DNA of 64,000 nucleotides from Isoetes taiwanensis (Eukaryota > Streptophyta > Lycopodiopsida > Isoetales > Isoetaceae), in assembly GCA_021234155.1 (NCBI GenBank), contig JAJEKV010000013.1, forward strand, positions 11,286,202 to 11,350,201, given 5' to 3'. A program made the translations under genes and the position numbers. Positions 33,858 to 44,892 of the stretch are shown here, in pieces. The stretch's first letter is position 1. Each line of letters opens with the position of its first letter. The notes beneath the pieces are model-generated. The model saw only the letters and a list, made by a program, of their open reading frames with translations, searched no databases and had not been told where the DNA came from.

Positions 33858-34250
33858 GTGGTATAAATTTATACCACAATAGGTAGTGTTGTGCGGATAT
33901 AACATGCCAGAGAGTTCGCATGGTATAAATTTATACCGCAAATGGACTCGAGCGGTATAAATTTATACCGCAAGAGGACTCGGCGGTATAAATTTATACT
34001 GCGAGCTCTCTCGATTCATCACTGAGAGCTCCCACGGTATAAATTTATACCGTGAGAGCTCCCTCATTATACCGCGAGAGCTCTCTCGGTATAAATTTAT
34101 ACCGTAGACAACCTTCAGACAATCAATTTATACACATATATGTGTATATATAATATATGATAATATATATACATACTTACATATATATATCCAAGAAAAG
34201 AGAACTCTTAGGTGATAAATCTATACGGAGAAACGGTATAAATTTATACC
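33858..34250. repeat. array of GGTATAAATTTATACC palindromes
   Basis: Seven copies of the 16-bp palindrome lie at 33860, 33922, 33954, 33985 (one mismatch), 34036, 34088 and 34235. Most are extended by symmetric flanks: GTG...CAC (20 bp at 33858), GCG...CGC (20 bp at 33952), CACG...CGTG (22 bp at 34033). GAGCTC or GAGAGCTC phrases lie between several of them. Flanking bases differ from copy to copy yet stay symmetric. Imperfect copies occur at 34211 and about 34938. Confidence 0.95.
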
Positions 34251-34310
34251 AAATTGCATATATATATAAAACGTTTATATATATATGTATATATATATGC
34301 AGTTCAGAGG
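34130..34310. repeat. TA/TATATG-rich low-complexity tract
   Basis: Runs such as ACACATATATGTGTATATAT and TTTATATATATATGTATATA overlap the end of the palindrome array. Simple sequence, non-coding. Confidence 0.8.
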
Positions 34311-35479
34311 TAAAGTATATATCGTGTAAAATCTTTTGGGGTCTTTCTTACTCGCCAAAGGGTTTGGCAACTGAAAACTACTAAAGTAACACACATAAGG
34401 GATAATTTTACACACTTTTCTTAGTTTTTTAGTCTAAAAAGTTCTAAAACGGTTCTAAAATTTCTGAGCTTGTAATGCAATGTTAGAGCATAAAGTAGTC
34501 GAATCATGTTGTTATTTCTACTTTTTTTTCTCTACATACATGCGAACTTCACTTCAGGCAGCTAAAAAATTGCTACTAAAGGCAAAGAACTCCAAAATAT
34601 TATGGTGACACAGGTGTTTGACTAGAAGGAAACCACATTGGTTTATCCAGAGGGGAGCCGAGGAGTAGCAACCCCTCGGAAGTTTACCTATTTATTTACA
34701 AAATATTTAGGAAAGGGTAAAAGGCATCGAATACTTCTTCGCCAGAGAAATGTGCATGGTGCCCATCGCTACGCATGACGAATTGTGATGAATATGCTCA
34801 ACATTGCTAAGGAGATTGACTATCTCCCGAGCATCACCATGTTGTAGATTGGTATGTGCGCTCAAAAATACATCTCAGAGAATAAAAAGGAGGGCATGTA
34901 ATCACATGGCTTCATTACTTCAACTTTTGTATCCCGGTGATAAATTTATACTTGCATCATCAACTAAAACTTCAAATTTTAACTACAAAATATCGTGGAT
35001 GTATTGGTAATTGTAATACTATGTGATGCAAAACAATGGTTTGTCATTCAAGAAGTTTGTTCAACTGCCTCCCAATGTGTTTTAAGGTCTATTAGGATGT
35101 TCACCAAAATGGTTGTGAAATAACAAATTTCCTGTCTTCTAAAACAACTAATATAAAATTTTCGGGGACAAGGTACAAAAGCATCTAATTTCTTCATACG
35201 AATTTGCCCCATAGTAAATCTTTGAATTTCATTGTAGTTCTTTCCCCCTCTACAATGGGATTTTTTGTGTGTGTGTGTTTTTTCTTAATACTAAGTCTTC
35301 TTAAAATGTCTGCTTTTCATGAGCAGTTTTATAAATCTTTGGACTAAAGGTAATAAAAAGGCCCTTTTAGAGGGATTTCAGAATTTTATAAATTTTTGAA
35401 GGAATCTTTCAAACGTACTTCTTAAATAAGTGCGTTTCATTTTAAACCTTGTTAAGAGTGCGATGTGTGAAAAACCCTG

Positions 35480-35934
35480 AGAAATGAGCATGCACATACC
35501 TCTGCAAATCAGCGGGATCCTCCAAAGTCCGACCATCGTGCAAAGCAAGGGACGCCATAGATGTTTATGATATCGCCACGCTTAGCCGCCGGAAGAACAC
35601 CGACTTAACTTGCGTCCCCTCCTTCAACCGGGCAAGGGCTGCCTTCACCGCGTTGCCTCCGACTTTAACCACGCTCCAGAGCAACAATACGCCGCAACAC
35701 TTTGCATTCTCCCTAATGCCATCGTAAGGTCGCGGCCCGAATCTTCTCCAACTCCTCGATAAAGACCATGCAACTCCCGCCGGCTCGGCCGCACATGTCG
35801 CCTACCAAAGACCTTGGCAAAACGCTTCACCCCGCCAACGCGGTCACCATACCAGACATACCCTTGAGGAGATGAAAGGTATCAAGCCACAACTCAAGAT
35901 CGGGCCGAAGTTCCTGATCGGCCAGGCCGGGTGT
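35480..35934 (-). pseudogene. LINE ORF2 linker, endonuclease to RT
   Basis: Minus strand contains EDPADLQRYVHAHFSGFFTH at about 35525-35465, the region before the first RT motif in plant LINEs, where a short (D)...HF...F(F/Y) phrase is common. The open frame continues across the nested element into the RT at 33290. Confidence 0.6.
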
Positions 35935-36622
35935 TCAAACGGAACACCATCCTAGAGGGCCGAGAGGCAACCGCACCCTGACTGGACACAACCTGAGGGT
36001 AATGATCAGAAATGGAGGTAGACAGAATGTTACTCCGACGCAAAAAGGGCACACCATCCAGTGCGCATGGGGAAGCATAGCACCGGTCATGCCTAGCATA
36101 CGCCCAGCCCGCACCAATCTACCTATTACAATAGGTGAAAGACAAATCCCCAGGGATCTCAACCAAGGCCAAATCCTGCAACAAACGAGACCACTGGTCC
36201 CTCTCAAACCCATGCACAACCTGGGTTCCAGAACCAGAGCGACCCTCTACTCGCTCTACCATATTGAAGTCCCCTAACAACAACCAAGCGACCTGCAACC
36301 CACCAAGGACTCGCAACTTATTACGGACTGTGGCCCATAAAGCACCCCACTGAGAAGGTTGATTAGGGGCATAAACATTAACAATCCCCCACTCTTGCCC
36401 TCCCTCCAACCACTTAAGTATTGCCCACCGACCAAACCTGTCTGCTGCAGAGTACATGACCTGCACATCCATCCTCCAAGCAATAAGAGTACCCCCACTA
36501 GTCCGCCCAGAAGAAGAAGCAATAGAGGCAAAGCGCCTACCAACCATATTCATGAGCACGGACATATCACCCATGTGACACTTATGCTCCTGAATGCAAA
36601 CAATATCGAGGGGAACCGGCAA
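35935..36622 (-). pseudogene. LINE endonuclease domain
   Basis: Opening at 36622 it reads PLDIVCIQEHKCHMGDMSVL (catalytic Glu in QEH), then GGTLIAWRMDVQVMYSAADR, IVNVYAPNQPSQW (the NVYAP motif), LLLGDFNMVERVEGRSG (catalytic GDFN) and LSFTYCNR. It ends in a second frame with HWMVCPFCVG and, near 36000, the region of the SDH motif in altered frame. It is complete in domain length but frameshifted at about 36119. Confidence 0.85.
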
Positions 36623-37009
36623 AGTGCCAAAAGAAAACGGGCCCTCTTACTACTAGAGGACCTCACCCCCAAGCATTACATTCCAACCGAGGATCGACCT
36701 ATTCATCCCGGAGGAGAAGTGTCAAGCCCCACATGCCTACCCACCGGGCCATCCGGTCCACTCCTACGAGTCATCATCTAGAGTCGGAGGATTAATCACA
36801 AAGAATGTGATCCATGTACCGCCGCTCACGTGACATTCCACTTCCAACACGTGTTGGAAGTCCCCCAGGCACCTCCATAGAGTCATGGGCCACACTAGTC
36901 TCTACCTCCAACCGGGCTGCTCCAGGCACCTCATGCTCAAGACATACCGCTTCTGGGGACATCCCCCCAGGATCACGGCCTCTCTCACTCACCGTCCCTC
37001 GGACCTAGC

Positions 37010-38559
37010 CACAACTAAATCATTTGAGCCCTCCCTTGAGCCACCACCTCCCCTAGCCCCGCCATCCAATGGGCGGCACCACCTCTCCCAACCACACCAC
37101 CTCGTCCAACTCCACTCACTACACCACGGAGTCCTCTGTCTGCTGCCTCAGGAATAGAGGAATCCCGGGCCCCTGCATAAGCACCCGCAACCCCCGCCAC
37201 ATCACAAGCACCAGCAGGATCATCAACAGGGTCAGATGGTAGCACAATAGATGAAAACATCCGCCGGATCTCGAGCCATTCAAAAGCTTCAATCTAAGAG
37301 AAAATGCGTGGACCACTACGACTGGAAGAGAAGTGGGCACAGTCGCAAAGCAGTAGAGCAACATTGTGTCTTGGGGACCCGCACAATAGAATGAGCCAAA
37401 TATACACCCAGGCCATTAGCCATAGAAACCAAGAAATCAGGCACCATCAGATCAGGAGGAAGACCACCGCTGTCAAAGAACTGGTGGACATTGACGGAGT
37501 ATAATATCGATACATTAGGGTTTTTGAGATTAAAAAGGGCCTTCAAAACATGCCAACTAAGCCAAATGAAGATAAACGAACTACCAATCGAAATCGTGAG
37601 TCGATTGGTTCCGGTCGGCAAAGAGTTATAACTAACTCATCGGATAACATTTTCTAGCATAACTATTGATAGGAAAGTCCAAATGAGCTCTCGTTTAGTG
37701 CAATAGATAGATCTCGTTGAGATCTTTCCAATCTTAGATGCTTTGCACATATTTTAACCACTTATGATTGTCAAAACTCTAAAAACTATGGTTTTTACCA
37801 TTTGTTACTATCTTATGGGGCTAAAAGATATGCAAACCACCCAAGGTTGGAAAGATCTCAATGAGATCTATCTATTGCACCAAACAAGAGCTCATTTGGA
37901 CTTTTCTATCAAGACTTATGCTAGAAAATGTGATCCAGTGAGTTAGTTATAACTGTTTTGCTGACTGGGTTACCAGTTCTGTTTTCTGATTGGTAGTTCA
38001 TATAGCTTAGTCAGCAGTTCTTAGAAGGCCCTTTTATGATCTCAAAAAATCCCTAATGCAACACATAAGATTCACCCAAAGTATCCACCCCCCAACTAAC
38101 CAATTGCCGCACAGAAGACTCAGCCTCAAACATGATTATGAAGAAATTATTTGGTAGGAATTTCAAAGACTGATACCTGGGCACATCAATCCGCCTCAGA
38201 TGTCCGGCAAGCCAAGAGCTAAGCCTCCTCGTGTCCAATATGTAACCCGTGAAGTAGCCCAATACTGCAAATGAAACTAGATTCTCAATGGTTTGAACAT
38301 GCCTGGTATGATCAATATCTATCCATGGGGTCTCTGGAAGAGATGCCTGCAGGTCAACAGAGTGATGATCCTCCACAAATTTTAGAGCCTCTTGAACACG
38401 GGCAGTCCTACACCCGAGCCTTGGCGCTTTGATCCAATCAAACCCTGGCCGAAGTGATGCGAAAGCAATAGTGTCATTGTCCGTGCCAGGGGCAAGACAG
38501 AGTTGGGGCTGCTGCCCTAGCACCATGAGAGGTATCCAGGGGCACCCCAGGAGGCACAT
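37010..38559 (-). pseudogene. LINE ORF1, DUF4283-like RNA-binding domain, split by a MITE
   Basis: The right piece (38559-38059) has AGHLRRIDVPRYQSLKFLPN, NFFIIMFEAESSVRQLVSWG and GESYVLH. The left piece (37512 down) has GLPPDLMVPDFLVSMANGLG. This is the order seen in plant LINE ORF1 proteins: a DUF4283 fold ending in a WxxxF...LP phrase. The two halves are separated by the 546-bp foldback element. The zinc knuckle expected downstream was not found. Confidence 0.65.
37513..38058. mobile_element. 546-bp foldback MITE
   Basis: Ends are CATTAGGGTTTTTGAGAT and the complement CATTAGGGATTTTTTGAGAT, followed by AAAAGGGCCTTC. The inverted similarity runs through most of each half: GAGTTATAACTAACTCA, ATTTTCTAGCATAA, AAAGTCCAAATGAGCTC and TAGATCTCGTTGAGATC all recur on the other strand in the right half. 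It could form a long stem with a loop near 37750-37830. Its ends match those of the 8.9-kb element at 4937-13823, a likely source of its transposase. Target duplication unresolved. Confidence 0.85.
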
Positions 38560-39159
38560 TAGCTACATGCACCCTAGAAGAGGGCGCATCACCAGCAAGT
38601 GATCCCTTCCTGCCAATGGGGGAAGAGGGCATCACAGATCCGCCTAAAGGGGGCATGCTTGATGGAATCAAGACCGAGTCTCAAAACACACCCACGGGTC
38701 TCGCATTATAGTGAGAGCAAGAGCAATCCACACACCTCTCAACCGAAGGGGATTCCAAGAGCTCCCTCATCTCTGCCACCAATTGCATGCCACTTCCTAC
38801 AGCCCGCGCCTCTTCATGCATGCCGAGACGCGCGCCCTTCCCTTTACTGGAGGATTCTTCCTCCTCGCCATCTCCCTTGGCTTCAGCCCCAAGCCATGAG
38901 GCTCAATCGATCCCCCATCAGCCTGTTTGGCAGGAGCCATGACATCCGAACCAGTCCGGAAATCAGCTGTTTGCGGCAACAAGACACATGCAAAACAGCT
39001 GATGCTATACACCTCTGGAAAGAGCTCGGAGCAAGCTTTTTAACGAGCCCAAGCACGTCGAAATCTGACACCAGATAAGAGAGATATCGCCAATCAAAGT
39101 TTCGCCGTCAGAACCCCGACCCGACGACCACTTTTTGTACACCTAGAAGGGAGGCACAA

Positions 39160-40600
39160 TTTTGGAAGATGACATCTGGGCAAAGTTCTTTTGATGTCCC
39201 CTTTCACACAATGCCTGCCATCTCACTTACCTGCATGACTCCCAAAATATTCCATTGTTTTAATAATAAAAACCCATTATTTTGAACTTTATCCATCATT
39301 TTAGACGCATATGGACTCAGGAAAAGTCCATATATAATGAAATTGTGCTTGGTTTAGACAACCAAAGTAAATCTACATGTTCCCTCATGCTTTCGATCTT
39401 ATAGCCATGTCTGGACTACACATGTAACTCCCTCCTTGCTTAAAATCCGATAACGATAGCTCTCCAATGTGTTAAAAATTTCTTATTTCCTGCATTATTT
39501 TACCTAATGTGTACCCTTCAAAGATGGTTGAAGAGTAGTGAAGCTACGAAATGAAAACATTGAAGCATCCCATACTATCTCCAATTATGGTAGAGCTAAT
39601 TACATCTGAAAAAGATTTCAAATTAAGAAATTGAAAGCAAACTAAAATGACTGAGGTGTAAAACACCAAGAAGAATGAGGTGGCATGTATGATGGTTCTT
39701 ATAGAACAACACAAATACAAAAAAATTGGGTAGTAAATTTAGGCAACATGGGATTGCAATAATTGCTTCCCTCTCAACAAATCTAGAGGGCATGTAAGAT
39801 TAGGGCATTAATGTCAAGAAAGGGCTCTTTTCGATTAAAAAAATCCTTCCAAGTATAAAGGGCAAAAAACAGTGAAAGCAACATATAGATTATGGTAAAG
39901 AAGAATAAAGATAGGACTAAAACCCTAGTGGATGATACAACTGAGCAACATGACTATGTATAAATATCTGAAGATAAATTTGCCATGTCAATTCTCTTCG
40001 CTTGGTCTACCGAAGAGCAATAATAAGCCTTGACAATTTTAGCTTGCGCATCATGAAGAACCTGCTCGTTAGGAGCCGTCATGCCTTTAAATATATGTAG
40101 ATCCCTCCTCTTCCAATTGGACCAGAGTAACCACCAAGAACCAAGATGAAAAGCATGTCTCCATAAAAATAAAATACATGAGAATTTGTATATAAAAGCT
40201 TGGATACATTAAGCAATGCTAAGACTCATGAGTACCTATCTCACAGGTTTGAAGATTTGTATATGCCCACGGCAAATTGGACCTTATTGTATGAGGGAAT
40301 GGTCCTCTAAACCATTCTCTAGCCTAGGAAAAGAGCCCGACATTATTAGCCCTTTTCCAGGGCTAGAAAATGGTCAGAGGGCCATTTGCCCGACGTAAAG
40401 TTTGGCCAGGTTGCCTTCAGCTACTAATTGTTGCCGCATGAACGACTGCGATCATATTTGTTGCAGAATGTGGATCATTGTCAGAATGCAGTTCAGAAAG
40501 TCGAGCAGAATCTGGAGCAACGGCCGTAGGAGAGATTTGTAAAGAAGAAACTGATACGTATCGTCATCTCATTGGCTGGGAGGGCTGAAGACAGTCTAGC
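39160..40600. other. no recognisable gene
   Basis: AT-rich sequence with short ORFs and no motifs. Confidence 0.45.
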
Positions 40601-40625
40601 CGAACTTGCGACGAGGATATGAGAG

Positions 40626-40732
40626 GGATAACACCCTGGAACAAGGATGTTATGCCCTATTATAACAAACGAGGGCTGGAGGCCCGAGTTTATTATAGTA
40701 GGGCATAACACCCGAGTTCTAGGGTGTTATCC
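40626..40732. repeat. 107-bp two-part foldback
   Basis: An outer stem pairs GGATAACACCCTGGAAC (40626) with GTTCTAGGGTGTTATCC (ending 40732). After a 6-base symmetric gap an inner stem pairs GTTATGCCCTATTATAACAA and following bases with their near-complement ending GGGCATAAC at 40709. The loop is TGGA. Three or four mismatches occur in about 45 paired positions. It could be a tiny MITE or a hairpin RNA source. Confidence 0.9.
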
Positions 40733-41379
40733 GCCTTAACAGCCTGGGCCCGAGAGTTTTATAGTGGTTTTATGGTGGTTTTCATAACAAGCTAGGTGTT
40801 TATAGCCATTTGGCATAACAAACTAGGTGTTTATGCATTTTTTAATGTGTTACTAGGGGGTAACACTTGCAACCAATGGCTGAGATCTGATCTCAGCCTT
40901 AAAACTTGAGGGCCAGGTTGTTAAGGAGGTAAAACACGCCACTATAAGAAGATGGTAGAAAACTATAAGCATCTGGTGAGGGCAATGTAGAGCTTGATTA
41001 ACATAAACATATAAATAGACTAGGGTATAGTGGCCAAAGGGCGAGCTTGATTAATTTAGAGGCTATGGTCCCCCAAAGGGAAAGAAGTTCGAGATGGAAA
41101 ATGAGGACATATGTTGTAGTTTCTTTATTGCCCACATAATTGAACATGCCACTGCTCTAGAGAACGGCATGCTTGAGCCCTAAAATGGGAAAATGTAATG
41201 ATGGAAAATGTTGGTTGTCTTATCCTAGTTGTGAGGATGCGATAAGAAATGTATGATTGCATTTTTTATTCTACTTCTTCTTGGAACATGTTGAATGAGA
41301 GGTAGAATTTGAGTAGGCATACTTCCATCTCTAGATTCCTTATTTGATAGAAATGTTATTTGAGGCATTTATACATCAT
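40733..41379. other. short repeats after the foldback, no gene
   Basis: GCATAACAAACTAGGTGTTTAT-like phrases recur twice at about 40783-40835; nothing else is recognised. Confidence 0.5.
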
Positions 41380-41439
41380 TGTTATGGCATTCTTTGTATT
41401 TTGCTTTGCAGCACAATTACACAACGAAAAAGATGCTCA

Positions 41440-41875
41440 TATACCCCAAAAAACACCCCCCAAAAGTGCCTATTAAATCCCCCTTTCCTATAGAACAATG
41501 GGGGATAAAATGGATTTTTAGAATCAGGGTATTTGGCCACAATCCCCCTTTTCGTCATTTGTAAGATAATACCCTGTTATGCTGGTGCCACAATCCCCCA
41601 TTCAATGATTGTAAATTTATACCCTATTCTTATTTTGTAAGATAATACCCCATTTCAGATTTCAGATAATACCTTGTTTCAGATGACACCCTATTGTAAT
41701 TTGTAAGATAATACCCTGTTTCATATAATTCCCTGTTTCAATAAGATACCCTGTTGTCATTTGTAAGGTAATACTCTGTTAGATAATACTCTGTTTTAAA
41801 TAATATCCAGATATCATTTGTAAGATAATACCCTGCTATCATTTGAAAATAATACTATTTGGTAAGTGATCAGTA
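41440..41875. repeat. minisatellite of AGATAATACCCTGTT units
   Basis: TTTGTAAGATAATACCCTGTT and shortened versions occur about ten times, with spacers of varied length and AATCCCCC phrases at the start. It is degenerate and non-coding. Confidence 0.85.
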
Positions 41876-42970
41876 ACAATTTGATAGATTTCTTATTATT
41901 TCAGAAACAAGAGTAACAAATAGAGTTCATATCAGAGTCCTATCAATCTGTCATATTTTTCAGCTAATATTATCCCCTGCTCTGTTGCTCCTTTCAATTC
42001 TTCTAATATCCCTCTTCATTGATATAACCATATTCGTCTAATATCCCTCTCCATTGTTGTAGCCATTTTAACAGAGTCCGGTGGCAACGGGGTCTGTAGC
42101 TTTTGCACATCCCATATCGGTCCATTTTAACTGGAATGCCCCTGGTCATCATACAATGTATTTTGAAATGCCCTTATAGCAATCTCGGATCCCTGTGGGA
42201 AAACAATGTCTGTGGCAATTTCGGATCGCTCCAATACCTGGCCTTGCTGCCGCTAATGATTGTGGCAGAATCAAATGCGTGAAGCTTAAGAATCGATGAA
42301 TAGAATCGATTATAAGCGATGGGTTATAGTGATGGGTCACTGTAGCATGAATCGATATTACTGTAGCATCCGAAAAAGCAAACAACATTGCAACGATGTT
42401 ATTGTAGCATCTGATTTTTTTTTTTTTTTTGGCAAATCGTTATGGCAAAAGCCGCTGATGGCCTTCATATAAACTCACTGCTGGTACTGAAGCCTTAAGA
42501 TAAAGTCACCGGAATGAAGCTGATGGTATGAAGCACCAGAAAAGCACAGTTTTTTGTAGAGAAAGGCGGGAGCCAAAATGAGTTGTTGCCAAAAGGGCAT
42601 CTTAAGAAATACGCAAAATACAAGGGCATCTTGTGACATACGAAATTCTACATGGCCAGTTACATTGACCAGGGGCATTCCATAAATTTTTGAAATGTTA
42701 GGGGTATGTGGCGAAATTAGTCAAAACATAAAGGTATTTTGTAGTTTTTCCCTTTAAAATAACAATTAGTCTGTGAAAAGTATTCCGAACATATTGAAAT
42801 AAACTTGTAACTCACCGCACTAAGTTGCAGACCTAGCATTGAGTTCACCCAAACCAGCTCCCTCACAAGATAAAAGCTTCGTAAGTCATGTGTACGAAAA
42901 ATTGCTCGAGTTGGACAAAGATTGATAGAAAGAAGCTCATGAAAAACATATGCTAAGCTACTGCCGGCAA
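41876..42970. other. no recognisable gene; poly-T tract
   Basis: A run of about 16 T at 42415-42430. CACTGTAGCA(T) phrases recur three times at 42330-42410. No coding motif seen. Confidence 0.45.
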
Positions 42971-42981
42971 CAAGTGAGAAC

Positions 42982-43826
42982 AGTGGTATTTTGGTATTGA
43001 CATTGCTCCTTGGCAATGGTTTCAGGAGACATATGGGTTGTTGGATAAAGATATCACTATATGGGCTTATGTAGCAAGTGCTCTTCCTCTAATTAAGAAG
43101 GTGGGTACCAAGAGATGCTGGAACTTTGTTCAAGGTATTAAAGAAGGCAAGAAGCTAGTAAGTTCATGTTACAGATTGCTTACCTCCTCAAGTACTTTAT
43201 CACCTTCTCGAAAATGGCACTTACAGACTTTGCCTTCTCAATGGCAATCCATCTGGAACCTTGTTTGGTCTAAATATAATCCTCCAAAGGTAAATATTCT
43301 ACTTTGGCAGGTGATTCATCGCTCTTTGAGAGTTAATCAGATAGTTCATCGCTTTAAGCCGGGAGTAAGCCCACTTTGCCCAATGTGTGAGCGGTGCATT
43401 GAAACATTGGAGCACTGTTTATATTTGTGTGCAGCCGAGTAGTCTTAGGTCCCGGCCGCATTCTCTTTTTGGAGTATCTTTGGATAGTCAAGACTTTCTT
43501 TTGGTATTTATCCAAATCGCTTGACCGCTTCTAAAAGGATTGCATTTCACATGGCAAAGTCTTGGCTAATATGGAGTGTATGGAAGCGAAGGCGAAGAAA
43601 GGTCTTTTATAATAAGCGTATTTCTTCTCAGGTGGTGCTTCAAGAAATTCGTAAGAAGTTGTATAATTGCTTTCAGATCTCCAATTGGCCTGATCGTATT
43701 AAAATTCCAATATGGAGTGATCATCTAAAAGTGATTGATGCTTCAGGGACATTTCTTACTTCTGGAAGTACTTTGTAATATTTTGAGTGTATAATATGAA
43801 GTAAAACACGTTCTTCAAAAAAAAAA
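42982..43826 (+). mobile_element. 5'-truncated LINE, 3' end with zinc-binding tail
   Basis: Plus-strand LINE tail. CAAGTGAGAAC at 42971-42981 and CAAGTGGAGAAC at 43827-43838 look like a target duplication with one indel. The right end is preceded by a 10-A tail (43817-43826). Only the last part of ORF2 and the 3' UTR were inserted, which is typical for LINEs. Confidence 0.85.
43038..43778 (+). pseudogene. LINE ORF2 zinc-binding tail
   Basis: RVT zinc-binding domain: SIWNLVWSKYNPPKVNILLW, QVIHRSLRVNQ and the finger PLCPMCERCIETLEHCLYLC, giving CxxC, then EH and a final C. A stop at 43439 and a frame change lead into AFHMAKSWLIWSVWKRRRRK and VVLQEIRKKLYN, the usual C-terminal end. It is dead but well preserved. 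Confidence 0.9.
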
Positions 43827-44157
43827 CAAGTGGAGAACCTAAAAGGGAAAGAACTGAGGGATTGAGATTTAACAAAGCTAAAAGCTTTCCCTTTTGAAGA
43901 AATATTGCACATCCTGCTATAGACATGTCATGGTCTTGTCTGCAAAAAGTCAAAGAGCAAGGACAATAATATGATGCCGCATGTACATTCCTGCCTGCCA
44001 TTCTAAAGGTTTTAAAACATTCTTTTACTTACCTCTCCTGTAAATTAGACAAAGATGTTGCATCAGGAGCTTACACAACTTCCTAGCTTCGAGTCTATCC
44101 CTAGCTAGTGCCTGGCTGTCCAAAGCCAATGCCAGATTGTTGCATTGTGCCATTTCT

Positions 44158-44245
44158 AAACAGAGCTACGAAGTCGAAACAGAGCTACCTAAACAGAGCT
44201 ACGGATCCTAAATACTTAGCCACGAATTCCAAACAGAGCTACGAG
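44158..44245. repeat. four-copy AAACAGAGCTAC repeat
   Basis: AAACAGAGCTAC occurs four times within 90 bp with irregular spacing (CGAAGTCG, CT, GGATCC spacers). Confidence 0.85.
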
Positions 44246-44883
44246 TTTTCAATGACTGTGTTTTCAGTGCCGTCTATCACAAAAAAACAAAGTATCATTG
44301 CTTTCAAAGTGCTTACTGACACTGCTGCAATAAACTGCCATAGCATAAGCAAAATAATTCCAGAGATAAAACAAAAATACTTCTTCTTCTTCTTCTACTA
44401 GAATCTTGCATTTCGGAAATAAGCGCCATAGAAAAATAAGCAAGGTTATCTTGTATGTAGCTCCAGATCTGCAAAGAAACTCAAAAAATAAGTAAAAATA
44501 GGCGAACAACTAATGCGCCAGTGCCAAAATGGATCACGTGCCACTAATCATGCAGGAAAAACGCCTGCGCCAAAGATTACAACTAAAACAACACGAAAAA
44601 TAAAAAAAATGATCCAAGAAACTGATCATTTTGCGCAGAAGACCTGTACAACCACTGCAAATCTCAAGCAAGCACAAGAAAATGGCAGAAACGTGAAAAT
44701 GGATCCACTGATGCAAAAAGATCATGCAGTCAACGCCGAAAATGACAAGGCGCCACTAATCAAGCAACAAACAAGAGCTAGCGCCAACTTCGCACGCAAT
44801 TTCAGAATTACACAACTTTAAGAAAAGGTACGATCTAGAAAATTCTTCCTGTTTGACTAGAATATTCATCTATAGTTCTGCCT
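44246..44883. other. no recognisable gene
   Basis: A plus-strand ORF at 44513-44821 is Lys/Thr/Asn-rich without a motif and is probably chance. The stretch ends at the MULE target site. Confidence 0.45.
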
Positions 44884-44892
44884 AAACATTTA

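Larger units (their letters stand above)
33295..35453. mobile_element. 2.16-kb inverted-repeat DNA element nested in the LINE
   Basis: The left end reads AACAAAGTTTAAAATGAACG and the reverse complement of the right end AACAAGGTTTAAAATGAAAC. Similarity continues about 100 bp, including TTTGAAAGATTCC. AAGA flanks both sides (33291-33294, 35454-35457), a possible 4-bp target duplication. If the element and one AAGA are removed, the LINE reading frame runs straight through, which supports these limits. No transposase is encoded, so it is non-autonomous. The core holds a palindrome array (33858-34250). Superfamily unknown. Confidence 0.7.
30675..39143 (-). mobile_element. near full-length LINE (ORF1 + ORF2), with two nested DNA elements
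   Basis: TAGAAGGGAGGCACAA occurs at 30659-30674 and again at 39144-39159: an exact 16-bp target duplication. The left end is a T run (30676-30685), the complement of the poly(A) tail, so the element reads right to left. Its order is ORF1 with a DUF4283-like domain (38559-37010), endonuclease (36622-35935), RT (split, 35900-32200) and zinc-binding tail to about 30725. It is interrupted at 37513-38058 by a foldback MITE and at 33295-35453 by a palindrome-rich element. Without these it would be about 5.8 kb. GC content is visibly higher than its AT-rich surroundings. Confidence 0.9.

Noticed and set aside
36002-37157. Pro/Ser/His-rich plus-strand ORFs
   Set aside because: Antisense to the LINE endonuclease and ORF1; no motif.
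44513-44821. 102-aa Lys/Thr/Asn-rich ORF left of the MULE
   Set aside because: Composition follows the local A-rich DNA; no domain, no splice or promoter signals.
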